Assembly: GCA_900768995.1 (NCBI GenBank)
Contig: CAAGEZ010000052.1
Location: 1 to 44,063 of the forward strand
DNA: 44,063 bases
Reading direction: 5' to 3'
Origin: Oscillospiraceae bacterium
GTDB lineage: Bacteria; Bacillota; Clostridia; Oscillospirales; Ruminococcaceae
The notes below the pieces were generated by a model. The model was not told the origin of the DNA. It saw nothing but the letters and a program-made list of their open reading frames with translations, and ran no database searches. Of the stretch, positions 1-7,815 are shown one piece after another (positions within the stretch are counted from its first letter, which is position 1; every line of letters starts with the position of its first letter). A program made the translations under genes and the position numbers.

Positions 1-62
1 CCTTACTCAACTTTTTCGCAAGTCTTTCATTCTTTCGTACCGGTATCACTGACAGCTTTATT

Positions 63-91
63 ATATTACCACACTTTTTCTCTACTGTCAA
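63..91 (-). promoter_or_regulatory. sigma-A promoter reading out of the window to the left
   Basis: On the minus strand a consensus -35 TTGACA (86-91) is followed after 17 bp by TAATAT (63-68); an overlapping TATAAT lies three bases further on. Transcription would start near 56 and run leftwards off the window, so bases 1-55 are probably the leader of a gene that begins beyond position 1. Nothing else was recognised in 1-186. Confidence 0.7.
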
Positions 92-186
92 TACTTTTTC
101 GACAGGTTTTTTAGGTTTGGTAATTTCGCTTTATTATGTCGCTAAGCCACCGCCAGCATATGTGCATTATCACAACAAAATATACC

Positions 187-221
187 ATAAAAACAGGCGG
201 ACAGTATAACCACCGCCCGCC
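187..221 (-). terminator. rho-independent terminator of the htrA transcript
   Basis: Read on the minus strand, a 10-bp stem GGCGGGCGGT / ACTGTCCGCC (two G-U pairs) with a 6-base loop is followed by TGTTTTTA. It lies just beyond the htrA stop codon. Its right arm is identical to that of the terminator at 43246-43279. Confidence 0.8.
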
Positions 222-230
222 GTTATATAA

Positions 231-1829
231 TCACTTTTGTTCTTCAAGCTTGAAAGTTATCTCAAATTCCTCCGACTCACCGTTAAAACCAAGCCTGTAA
301 ACCTTAGCTGTCACAGTTTCCCCAGCCTTGTGAGTGTTCTGGAACTCCTTCACACTGTTTTCAGTTATCATCTGAATACCGTCTATCTCTGTAATAATGT
401 CGTCCACCTGCAGCTCTGTATTGTGCACATCGCAGTCCTCAGATATTTCTGCCACAAGCAGTCCCGGCTTTACGTCCATTTTCTCCGCCGTGTCCGGGGA
501 GATAAAGTTGTACATTATACCAATTCTTGCCCTGCCGGTCACATAGCCTTTCTCAATGATATCCTCGATAATAGGCACAGCAAAGTCCGATGAAATGGCA
601 AAGCCGATGTTCTCGCTTCCCGTGGAGCTGTATTTGCTCACAACAATGCCAATGACCTGTCCGTAGAGATTGACAAGCGCACCGCCCGAATTGCCGAAAT
701 TCAGCGCAGCGTCCGTCTGAATGCACTTGATCGGATAGCCCGTGTAGCTCTGTATCTCACGGTCAACATACGAAACATTGCCCACCGTCACCGTGTCGTT
801 AAAGCCCCCTGCGTTGCCTATGGCAATGACCTCTTCGCCCTGGAGCATATCCGAGGAGCTGCCTATAACAGCAGGCACAAGCCCGTCCGCCTCAATTTTC
901 AGCACCGCAAGGTCAGTCCTCGTGTCCGAACCGATGAGCTTTGCCTCAAATTCACGCTCATCGTTGAGCTTTGCCTTGAATCTTTCAACATCTTCAACAG
1001 CGTGGGCATTTGTGATGATATATCCGTCCTCGGATATAATAATGCCCGAAGCCTCGTTGTATGGCTGCAAAATCGTTCCCTGATAGCCGTAAAGATTTAC
1101 GATAGACGGAAGCACCTGATTTGCCGCACCCGCAGGCGTAAGCAGCCCCGTTTCCTTATTCTGATAGAACTCCTCATTCTCCACAGGTTTCGGTTCAACA
1201 TTGATATTGACCGTAACTCCACCTGACGAGGTTTCCGACCCATTGTCAGAAAGCGTCAGTCCACCGCCGTCAGCCCCATCGCCCTCGTGACTGAAAGCAA
1301 GCAGCAGCATAACCGATGTAAACATAAGCAGCACTATCACCATAACAATAATGACCCATACCGCCGAGCCTTTTTTCTTACCGTCCTCAGGAGCAGGCAC
1401 AGCCCCCACCTCAGGCGGATAATTATAAGGAGGCATACCTCCGCCGTACTGAGCATTATTGCCATAAGACGGAGCACTTCCATAGGGCGGCACAGCATTA
1501 TTCTGTGTGCCGTCATTCACAGCCGCCGTCTGAGCATACTGAGCCCCACTGTTCTGCTGCTGTCCGCCCGCAGGATAGCCGTAAACAGGAGCAGAATTCC
1601 CCCCCGAATACATCTGCCTGTAAGCATTGTCCGCCGCAGGAGCAGCACCGGTTACCGCCTGCTGATAGGGCTGATAATAATTTGGCTGAACTGCTGCATT
1701 TTTTGCAGCCTCCTCGCCGTAGTCCTTTTCCGCAAAAACGCCGCCGTCCCTGTGGATATCAGGGTTAACAGTCTTGTTTTTATCATCATTATTATTTTCG
1801 GGAGCATTCCCGTTTTCGTAAAATTCCAT
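231..1829 (-). CDS. htrA: HtrA/DegP-type membrane-anchored serine protease with PDZ domain
   Basis: An S1C-family protease/chaperone that degrades misfolded exported proteins at the outer face of the membrane. The 532-residue protein has a cytoplasmic N-terminus of about 150 residues rich in Tyr, Pro, Gly, Gln and Asn, one membrane segment at about 155-179, a trypsin-like domain with the triad His276 (TNAHAV), Asp306 (RTDLAVLKI) and Ser381 (GNSGGALVN), and one PDZ domain at about 425-525. The start is the ATG at 1829, preceded by GGAGG; an upstream TTG in frame has no suitable ribosome binding site. It follows the sensor kinase by 51 bp on the same strand, which suggests co-transcription with and control by the two-component pair. 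Domain call is firm; the stress-response role is inferred. Confidence 0.93.
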   Translation of the reverse strand: MEFYENGNAPENNNDDKNKTVNPDIHRDGGVFAEKDYGEEAAKNAAVQPNYYQPYQQAVTGAAPAADNAYRQMYSGGNSAPVYGYPAGGQQQNSGAQYAQTAAVNDGTQNNAVPPYGSAPSYGNNAQYGGGMPPYNYPPEVGAVPAPEDGKKKGSAVWVIIVMVIVLLMFTSVMLLLAFSHEGDGADGGGLTLSDNGSETSSGGVTVNINVEPKPVENEEFYQNKETGLLTPAGAANQVLPSIVNLYGYQGTILQPYNEASGIIISEDGYIITNAHAVEDVERFKAKLNDEREFEAKLIGSDTRTDLAVLKIEADGLVPAVIGSSSDMLQGEEVIAIGNAGGFNDTVTVGNVSYVDREIQSYTGYPIKCIQTDAALNFGNSGGALVNLYGQVIGIVVSKYSSTGSENIGFAISSDFAVPIIEDIIEKGYVTGRARIGIMYNFISPDTAEKMDVKPGLLVAEISEDCDVHNTELQVDDIITEIDGIQMITENSVKEFQNTHKAGETVTAKVYRLGFNGESEEFEITFKLEEQK

Positions 1830-1880
1830 ACCGACCTCCAAAGGCAAATTCGCCGCACATTTACATATAACTGCCGTTCA

Positions 1881-3290
1881 TTACGAACGACTGCCCAAAG
1901 GCAATGTAAATTCAAACTCGGTATATTCGCCCGCCTTGCTGCGGACAAGCACCGAACCGTTGTGCAGCTTGATTATCGAACGTACAATGGACAGACCGAG
2001 ACCAACGCCCGTCTTGTCCTTACCCCTTGATTCGTCGGTTTTGTAAAATCTGTCAAAGACCTTGTTGATCTCATTTTTCTTCAGACCCTCGCCGCTGTTT
2101 CGTATAACTACCGCCGCCATACCGTCCTCAATGCCGAAGCTGTAGGAAATATAGCCGCCCTCGTTAACAAACTTGACAGCGTTCTCAGTCAGATTGTAAA
2201 TGACCTGCTGAACAAGATCCATATCCGCATTGACGTATAATTTTTCCGTGTCAAGTCCCTTAATGTCGATATTCTTTCCGTCAATACGCTTCTCAAACAG
2301 GAGAACAGTCTTGACGGTAAGCTCCGTGATGTCGAAATTCTCCGTCTGAAGTTCCATTTCGCCCGCTTCATACTTGGAAATGTTGAGCATTGAGCGGACA
2401 AGACGTGCAAGACGGTTTATCTCCTCGGAGACAGTCCTCAGATATTCCCTCTGCTTGTTTTCGGGGATAGTTCCGTCAAGAATGCCGTCAACAAATCCGC
2501 CGATAGTGGTCATAGGAGTTCTCAGCTCGTGGGACACGTTGGAAATAAAGCTCTTTCTGTTTTCCTCGGTAGCTTCAAGGGAGCTTGCCATATCATTAAG
2601 GGTATTAGCAAGGAAGCCCATTTCGTTCTGGTCGGTAACACAGACCTTTTCCGAAAAATCACCCTCTCCGAATCTTTTCGCCGCAAGGGTCATTTCCTTA
2701 AGAGGAGTAAGTATTCGGTTTATGGTATATTTAAGCAAGGGGAAAATAGCCAGCATTATCACAGCAAAGCCCGCCGCAAAAAGAATAACAGTTGCCTTAA
2801 GATAGCCCGTAAATCCGTCCGCAGAAAGACTTGCGGCAAGATAATACGCCTCCCCGCCGCAGTTCAGGGAATAGAGCATATTAAGGCGTGAAACGGGATA
2901 GAAACCGCCCATACTGTCCATAGCAAAGCTTCCCTCGGGGCGTGCGTCAGCCATAGAAAGCTCACTCAGTTTTCCCGTATGTGAACAAGGTGATGCCTCG
3001 GAACAAGCCAAAACATCACCCTCACTGTCAAACAAAATATACTCCGCGCCTGTGCTCGCAGCGGAAGAGGGCAGTATCTCACGAAGAGAATCAACCCCGT
3101 CTGTACCCTCCGAAAGGTATGCGGACACACTTACCCGCACTTCCTCGGAGAATCGTTCAAGCTGTATTTTGCGGTCATTCTTGTATGTGGATACGGAAAA
3201 GCTGATAATGATCGCAGACATAAATATAAGTGATGCTGCGACCAGTGCTGCCGATAAGCTGAAATACTCTGCGGCAATGCTTTTACGCAT
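1881..3290 (-). CDS. membrane sensor histidine kinase (HAMP, HisKA, HATPase_c)
   Basis: Sensor of a two-component system; it autophosphorylates on His and transfers the phosphate to the response regulator encoded just upstream. In 469 residues there is TM1 at about 10-33, an extracytoplasmic sensor region of about 125 residues, TM2 at about 164-186, a HAMP linker (about 187-240), the HisKA box with His254 in SHELRTPM, and an ATPase domain with the N box (NLTENAVKF) and G box (GVGLGLSIV). The start ATG at 3290 overlaps the regulator's stop by 8 bp and is preceded by AGAGGAA, so translation is probably coupled. With htrA next downstream the trio resembles CssS/CssR/HtrA of Bacillus subtilis; the actual signal cannot be read from the sequence. 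Confidence 0.92.
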   Translation of the reverse strand: MRKSIAAEYFSLSAALVAASLIFMSAIIISFSVSTYKNDRKIQLERFSEEVRVSVSAYLSEGTDGVDSLREILPSSAASTGAEYILFDSEGDVLACSEASPCSHTGKLSELSMADARPEGSFAMDSMGGFYPVSRLNMLYSLNCGGEAYYLAASLSADGFTGYLKATVILFAAGFAVIMLAIFPLLKYTINRILTPLKEMTLAAKRFGEGDFSEKVCVTDQNEMGFLANTLNDMASSLEATEENRKSFISNVSHELRTPMTTIGGFVDGILDGTIPENKQREYLRTVSEEINRLARLVRSMLNISKYEAGEMELQTENFDITELTVKTVLLFEKRIDGKNIDIKGLDTEKLYVNADMDLVQQVIYNLTENAVKFVNEGGYISYSFGIEDGMAAVVIRNSGEGLKKNEINKVFDRFYKTDESRGKDKTGVGLGLSIVRSIIKLHNGSVLVRSKAGEYTEFEFTLPLGSRS

Positions 3291-3984
3291 TTTCCTCTTC
3301 AGCCTCGAACTTGTAGCCTACGCCCCATACGGTCTTGAGCGCCCACTTGTCGGAAACGCCCTCGAGCTTTTCTCTCAGACGCTTGATGTGAACGTCGATG
3401 GTACGGGAATCGCCGTAGTATTCAAAGCCCCAAACTTCGTCAAGAAGCTGGTCTCTTGTGTAAACTCTGTTGGGGTTGGATGCGAGGTAGAAAAGAAGCT
3501 CAAGCTCCTTGGGAGGAGTGTCCATAACCTTGCCGTCAACTCTCAGCTCGTATCTTGTCATATTGACAACGAGCTTGTCATACTTGACCTCTCTGATCTC
3601 AGACTCGGAGGAGGACTGACCTATTCTTCTGGAAACAGCCTTGATACGGGCGATAACTTCCTTGGTATCAAAAGGCTTAACAACATAGTCGTCAGCACCC
3701 AGCTCCAGACCGAGGACCTTGTCGAAGGTCTCGCTCTTGGCGGTTATCATAATAATAGGCACATTGGACTTCTTCCTGATCTCACGGCATACCTGCCAGC
3801 CGTCAAGACCGGGGAGCATAATGTCGAGAAGAACGATATCGGGCTTCAAAGCGTTGAACTTAACAACAGCCTCATCGCCGTCGTGGGAGACCATAACGCC
3901 GTAGCCTTCCTTTTCCAGATATAATTTTAAAAGCTCGCAGATGTTATTATCATCGTCAACAACAAGAACCTTACCAAGTGACAT
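3283..3984 (-). CDS. OmpR/PhoB-family response regulator
   Basis: A DNA-binding regulator of 233 residues: receiver domain with the acidic pair Asp10/Asp11, phospho-acceptor Asp54 (VLLDIMLPG) and the conserved Lys near 104 (YVVKPFD), then a winged-helix effector domain (about 135-230) ending in the RTIDVHIKRLREKL recognition-helix pattern. The ATG at 3984 is chosen because TAGGAGGAA lies 7 bases upstream; the longer frame to 4026 lacks a ribosome binding site. It is the first gene of the regulator-kinase-htrA unit. A TATAAT-like -10 is visible near 4080 on the minus strand but no matching -35, so the promoter is not annotated. The interval 4027-4204 is AT-rich and otherwise featureless. Confidence 0.95.
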   Translation of the reverse strand: MSLGKVLVVDDDNNICELLKLYLEKEGYGVMVSHDGDEAVVKFNALKPDIVLLDIMLPGLDGWQVCREIRKKSNVPIIMITAKSETFDKVLGLELGADDYVVKPFDTKEVIARIKAVSRRIGQSSSESEIREVKYDKLVVNMTRYELRVDGKVMDTPPKELELLFYLASNPNRVYTRDQLLDEVWGFEYYGDSRTIDVHIKRLREKLEGVSDKWALKTVWGVGYKFEAEEENA

Positions 3985-4204
3985 ATCAAAATTCCTCCTA
4001 TTTAAAATTCCCGGAATCCTGCACACTGATGTGTCTGCAAAAAATGTCCGAAATATTCCAACATAATGTTACCTATATTATATAATAAATCGCAGTAAAT
4101 TTTATAAATTTTTATAATTTATATTATGTACGGATTGTAAATTTAACAAAATCATATTCCAAAATTCCAAAAAAAGCAAAAGTCTATTCATTTTCGCAGA
4201 TGTA

Positions 4205-4305
4205 ATACTAATAACCAATAAACTGTAGACAAAAAATCTTCGCATAATCCATATATGCAAAATTATGCTCGATTTTTTGTGCAGTTTTTAATTGGTTCTT
4301 AGTAT
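4205..4305. repeat. about 100-bp imperfect palindrome, MITE-like or bidirectional terminator
   Basis: Two arms of about 45 bp (4205-4248 and 4262-4305) are reverse complements apart from a few mismatches and small gaps, around a loop of about 13 bp. Matching blocks include TACTAA/TTAGTA, ACAAAAAATC/GATTTTTTGT and GCATAAT/ATTATGC. The ends are flanked by TA on both sides, as expected for a TA target duplication. The inner hairpin has A6 before and T6 after it, so it could also end transcription in both directions, including that of the U32-like gene that stops at 4313. No second copy was seen in the window. Confidence 0.65.
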
Positions 4306-4312
4306 AAAAAAT

Positions 4313-5230
4313 TTATCCGAAATACTTTATCTTGTTGGTAAGGGACAGGAGGAGTTCAAGTCTCACCTCGTCCTTAAATTCGGGCTTCACCATATAATAG
4401 ATGTAGTTTTCAAGAACATTCACATCAGGCACGCTCCTGCCCTCAATCTTGAAGTTCTCAAAGCCCATAGGAGCGTACTTTCCGTAAATTGCATCGGGGA
4501 ATATGTGCAGGGGTGAATCTATAGTCTGATACAGATTTTTCTGCATACAGCGGCACTCGAAAGGCTCAGGGGCATACGGCGTTCCCGTCCTTTTCTTCAT
4601 ATGCTCTGTAAGGGCTATCTGGCTCCTGCCGATAGAGCGGTAATGCTCCCCACGTCTCTTGCAGGCAGGGTCACAGCAGGGATTTATGAGCAGCTCCGCC
4701 TTTTCCTTGTGGGGGAGCTTTTCCAGTACATCAAAATTATTGTTGAAGTTGTAGTCCAGCACCACAAGGGAATAATCCTTGTCCATCTCTGCGCAAAGCT
4801 CATCATAATTTTCGATCTGCTTGCAGGTGGAGCTTGTTATGGGAATATCAGGGAAATGCTCCCTGATGTAATCCTCCAGCATCGGTGAAAAAACAATGAC
4901 CTCGTTTAGCCCGTTGTCCGCCGCTTTCAGTATGGCGTTGCAGAAAGGGTCAGAAAGCTGCTCCATAGTTATGAGAGGGTTTGTGAACGTAAATCGGCAG
5001 GGAATGCCACGCTGATTGAACTGGTTCAGGATCTCCCTGAGAATGCGTGGGTCGGCGTTTCCCTGCAAATACCGTCCGCCGTTCCATGTCATATTGGGGA
5101 ATGCGCCGTAAACCGAGCCGATCTTCACGCCCTCACGGAATTTCTGCGGGTTTCTCTTCATATATTCGGCTAAAGTGAGGTTAAGTCTGAAATGCCTGTA
5201 AAAATCAGGCAGATGAAATTTTATATCCAT
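4313..5230 (-). CDS. U32-peptidase-like protein with four conserved Cys (paralogue A)
   Basis: A soluble 305-residue protein without signal peptide. It is closely related over its whole length to the product of 27365-28282. Shared blocks include NGGR, RFTFTNP, ADNG, TSSTCK, LVVLDYNFNN, EHY and GFENFKIEGR. The last resembles the KIEGR block of U32-family proteins (TrhP, RlhA, UbiU/UbiV), in which four Cys bind a 4Fe-4S cluster. Here the shared cysteines are Cys136, Cys186, Cys190 and Cys226, so an Fe-S TIM-barrel protein is a reasonable inference; the substrate (RNA base, quinone or other) is unknown. It starts 24 bp after polA and has a GGAAGGGAAGAA ribosome binding site, so it probably shares polA's transcript. 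Confidence 0.8.
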   Translation of the reverse strand: MDIKFHLPDFYRHFRLNLTLAEYMKRNPQKFREGVKIGSVYGAFPNMTWNGGRYLQGNADPRILREILNQFNQRGIPCRFTFTNPLITMEQLSDPFCNAILKAADNGLNEVIVFSPMLEDYIREHFPDIPITSSTCKQIENYDELCAEMDKDYSLVVLDYNFNNNFDVLEKLPHKEKAELLINPCCDPACKRRGEHYRSIGRSQIALTEHMKKRTGTPYAPEPFECRCMQKNLYQTIDSPLHIFPDAIYGKYAPMGFENFKIEGRSVPDVNVLENYIYYMVKPEFKDEVRLELLLSLTNKIKYFG

Positions 5231-5254
5231 TATAATTCTTCCCTTTCCATAAAA

Positions 5255-7795
5255 TCAGTGGCATTCAAACCAGCTTTTTCCCGTTTCAACGTCCGCAGTG
5301 AGAGGGACATTAAGCTTCACGGCATTGCGCATTTCCTCGCCGAGAACTTCCGCCGCCCTTGCAGCGTCCTTTTCCGAAGCCTCGATTATAAGCTCATCGT
5401 GTATCTGCAAAATAAGCTGTGCATCAAGCTTTTCGTCTCTCAGCCTGCGCCATACCTTGACCATAGCAATTTTGATGATGTCCGCAGCCGCTCCCTGAAC
5501 GGGGGCGTTCATTGCCGCACGCTTGCCGAAGCTCTGAATGTTCTTGTTTTTCGCCGCAAGCTCGGGGATATAGCGCCGTCTGCCGAAAATGGTCTCGGAA
5601 TATCCCTTTTCCGTGGCATCAGCCACAGCCTTGTCCATAAAAGCGCCGACGCCGCTGAAATTTGAAAGATAGCTCTTGATGTATCTGTCCGCCTTTGCCA
5701 CGGAAACATCAATGTCTTTTGAAAGTGAAAATGCACTGATGCCGTAAACAATGCCGAAGTTTACCGCCTTTGCCGCACGTCGCATCTCAGGCGTTACCAT
5801 ATCCTCGGGCATACCGAATACCTGTGCCGCCGTTGATGTGTGGATATCGCCGCCGCCGTTGAAAATTGCCTGCATATTTTTGTCGCCGCTCAGATGTGCG
5901 AGTATTCTCAGCTCGATCTGGCTGTAGTCCGCATCAATGAGCACCCTGCCGCTTTCGCTGACGAAAAACTTTCTCATATTCCGTCCAAGCTCCGTGCGGA
6001 CGGGAATGTTCTGCAAATTTGGCTCGGTGGAGGAGATCCGTCCCGTCCTCGTCTCGGTCTGCCTGAATACGGAGTGAATGCGTCCGTCCGCTCCTACCGC
6101 TTTTAACAGTCCCTCAACATATGTGGAACGGAGCTTTGTGTATTGGCGGTAGGTCAGTATCATATCAATAATGGGGTCCTTGTCACGAAGCTCTTCAAGG
6201 ACCTCCGCACCTGTGGAATAGCCCGTTTTCGTCTTTTTGCCCGATGGCAGCCCCATTTCCTCAAAGAGGATAACGCCCAGCTGCTTCGGGGACGAAATAT
6301 TGAACTGCTTTCCCGCACGGAAATATATCTGCTGTTCAAGCCCGTCAATTTCCTCCGAAAGGGTCTCGCCGAATTTCCTTATGCCCTCTGTGTCCGCCTT
6401 GACGCCGAAATGCTCCATAGATGCAAGCACACAGGTAAGGGGCAGCTCCACCTCACGGCACAGCTTGTCCGAACCGATATCCGCAAGCTCCTTATCAAGA
6501 CGGCGGCATAACGCGGGGAGAGCGGCAACGTCAGAATATTCTCCCAGATTTTCATAATCGGGACAGCCGTATTCTGCGCAAAGCCCCTTTACGGTATATT
6601 CCGAAGCGGAGGCATTTAAAAGATATCCCGAGATATCGGCGTCCGCAGTTATATTTTTAAGCTCACCGCCCCGCTCCAGCATATAGTGATAAACAGGCTT
6701 TGCCCCGAAGGTCATTTTGCTGTATTCCGAGGAAAGCAGCGCCTTGATGTCACTTTCATCTTCAAAAACCGCCAGCTTGTTTTCATAAGCCGTGTAAAGG
6801 GCTGTTTTTTCCTCGGTCTGAGAAAGGATAAAAGCAAATTCGCCCTTGATGTCGGACACATTCATAACAGTAATGTTATAATCTACCGCAGGCTCCTTTT
6901 CCTCCTCAGGGATATCGCTCAAAGCTGCCGAGGGCTTCACACCAAGCCTGTCCATAAGCTTTGTCATCTCAAGCTCGGTGAGCAGACGGGACAAAGCTCC
7001 CTCGTCACGGTCGGCATATGCATAATCGGCAGGGTCAAGGCTTATGGGCGCATCTTTCACGATAGTCGCAAGCCATTTGCTCTCCTTTGCGTCACTTTCC
7101 CCTGCGGTGAGCTTTGCAATAACGGATTTTGTGGCTGTGACCTCTCCCGCCGCAAGCTTCTCATACAGATTCTCCACCGATGAATAATCCTTGATGAGGG
7201 AAAGGGCAGTTTTCTCGCCGATCCCCTTAACGCCGCTTATATTGTCGGAGCTGTCCCCCATAAGCCCTTTCAGGTCGATAAGCTGAACGGGTGAAAGCCC
7301 GTCATACATCTCGGCAAATTTCTCGGGAGTGCATTTTATAAGCTCCTTTGTGGTGTGAAGCATAACAGTAACATTATCGTTTATAAGCTGTAAGCTGTCC
7401 CTGTCTCCCGTGAGGATATAAACCGTGTCATCGCCCTTTCCGAGGGTCGAAAGTGTTCCCAGGATGTCATCAGCCTCATACCCCGGGCATTGAAGCACCT
7501 TTATTCCCATATCCCCGAGAAGCTCCTTGATAAGCGGCATCTGCATTGCAAGCTCATCGGGCATACCGTGCCTTGTGGCCTTGTAAGCCGCATTTGCCTT
7601 GTGGCGGAACGTCGGCTCTTTCAGGTCAAACGCCACGGCACAGCTGTCGGGTAAAAGCTCGGCGGCGGTTTTCAGGTAAATGTTCATAAAGCCCGTGAGA
7701 GCATTTGTGAACACTCCTTTTTTATTTGAAAGAGCCTTTATGCCGTAAAATGCACGGTTCATAATGCTGTTTCCATCAATTGCAAGAAGCTTCAT
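5255..7795 (-). CDS. polA: DNA polymerase I
   Basis: Replication and repair polymerase that removes RNA primers and fills gaps. The 846-residue protein has the N-terminal 5' nuclease domain (LLAIDGNS at the start, ILTGDRDSLQL, LKGLMGDSSDNI with metal-binding Asp residues), a middle domain at about 310-470 that corresponds to the 3'-5' exonuclease, and a C-terminal polymerase domain with motif A (DADYSQIELR), motif B (RRAAKAVNFGIVYG) and motif C (QIHDELI). In the middle domain the first exonuclease motif reads FILSQTE where an active enzyme has an Asp-x-Glu, so proofreading is almost certainly lost, as in many Firmicutes. The gene lies 20 bp after the lipoprotein gene and 24 bp before the U32-like gene, consistent with one transcript. 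Confidence 0.97.
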   Translation of the reverse strand: MKLLAIDGNSIMNRAFYGIKALSNKKGVFTNALTGFMNIYLKTAAELLPDSCAVAFDLKEPTFRHKANAAYKATRHGMPDELAMQMPLIKELLGDMGIKVLQCPGYEADDILGTLSTLGKGDDTVYILTGDRDSLQLINDNVTVMLHTTKELIKCTPEKFAEMYDGLSPVQLIDLKGLMGDSSDNISGVKGIGEKTALSLIKDYSSVENLYEKLAAGEVTATKSVIAKLTAGESDAKESKWLATIVKDAPISLDPADYAYADRDEGALSRLLTELEMTKLMDRLGVKPSAALSDIPEEEKEPAVDYNITVMNVSDIKGEFAFILSQTEEKTALYTAYENKLAVFEDESDIKALLSSEYSKMTFGAKPVYHYMLERGGELKNITADADISGYLLNASASEYTVKGLCAEYGCPDYENLGEYSDVAALPALCRRLDKELADIGSDKLCREVELPLTCVLASMEHFGVKADTEGIRKFGETLSEEIDGLEQQIYFRAGKQFNISSPKQLGVILFEEMGLPSGKKTKTGYSTGAEVLEELRDKDPIIDMILTYRQYTKLRSTYVEGLLKAVGADGRIHSVFRQTETRTGRISSTEPNLQNIPVRTELGRNMRKFFVSESGRVLIDADYSQIELRILAHLSGDKNMQAIFNGGGDIHTSTAAQVFGMPEDMVTPEMRRAAKAVNFGIVYGISAFSLSKDIDVSVAKADRYIKSYLSNFSGVGAFMDKAVADATEKGYSETIFGRRRYIPELAAKNKNIQSFGKRAAMNAPVQGAAADIIKIAMVKVWRRLRDEKLDAQLILQIHDELIIEASEKDAARAAEVLGEEMRNAVKLNVPLTADVETGKSWFECH

Positions 7796-7815
7796 ATTAA
7801 ATTCTTCCTTTCAGA

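Noticed and set aside
5255..7795. Missing exonuclease motif in DNA polymerase I as a novelty
   Set aside because: Loss of proofreading residues in Pol I is widespread in Firmicutes, so it is noted only in the annotation.
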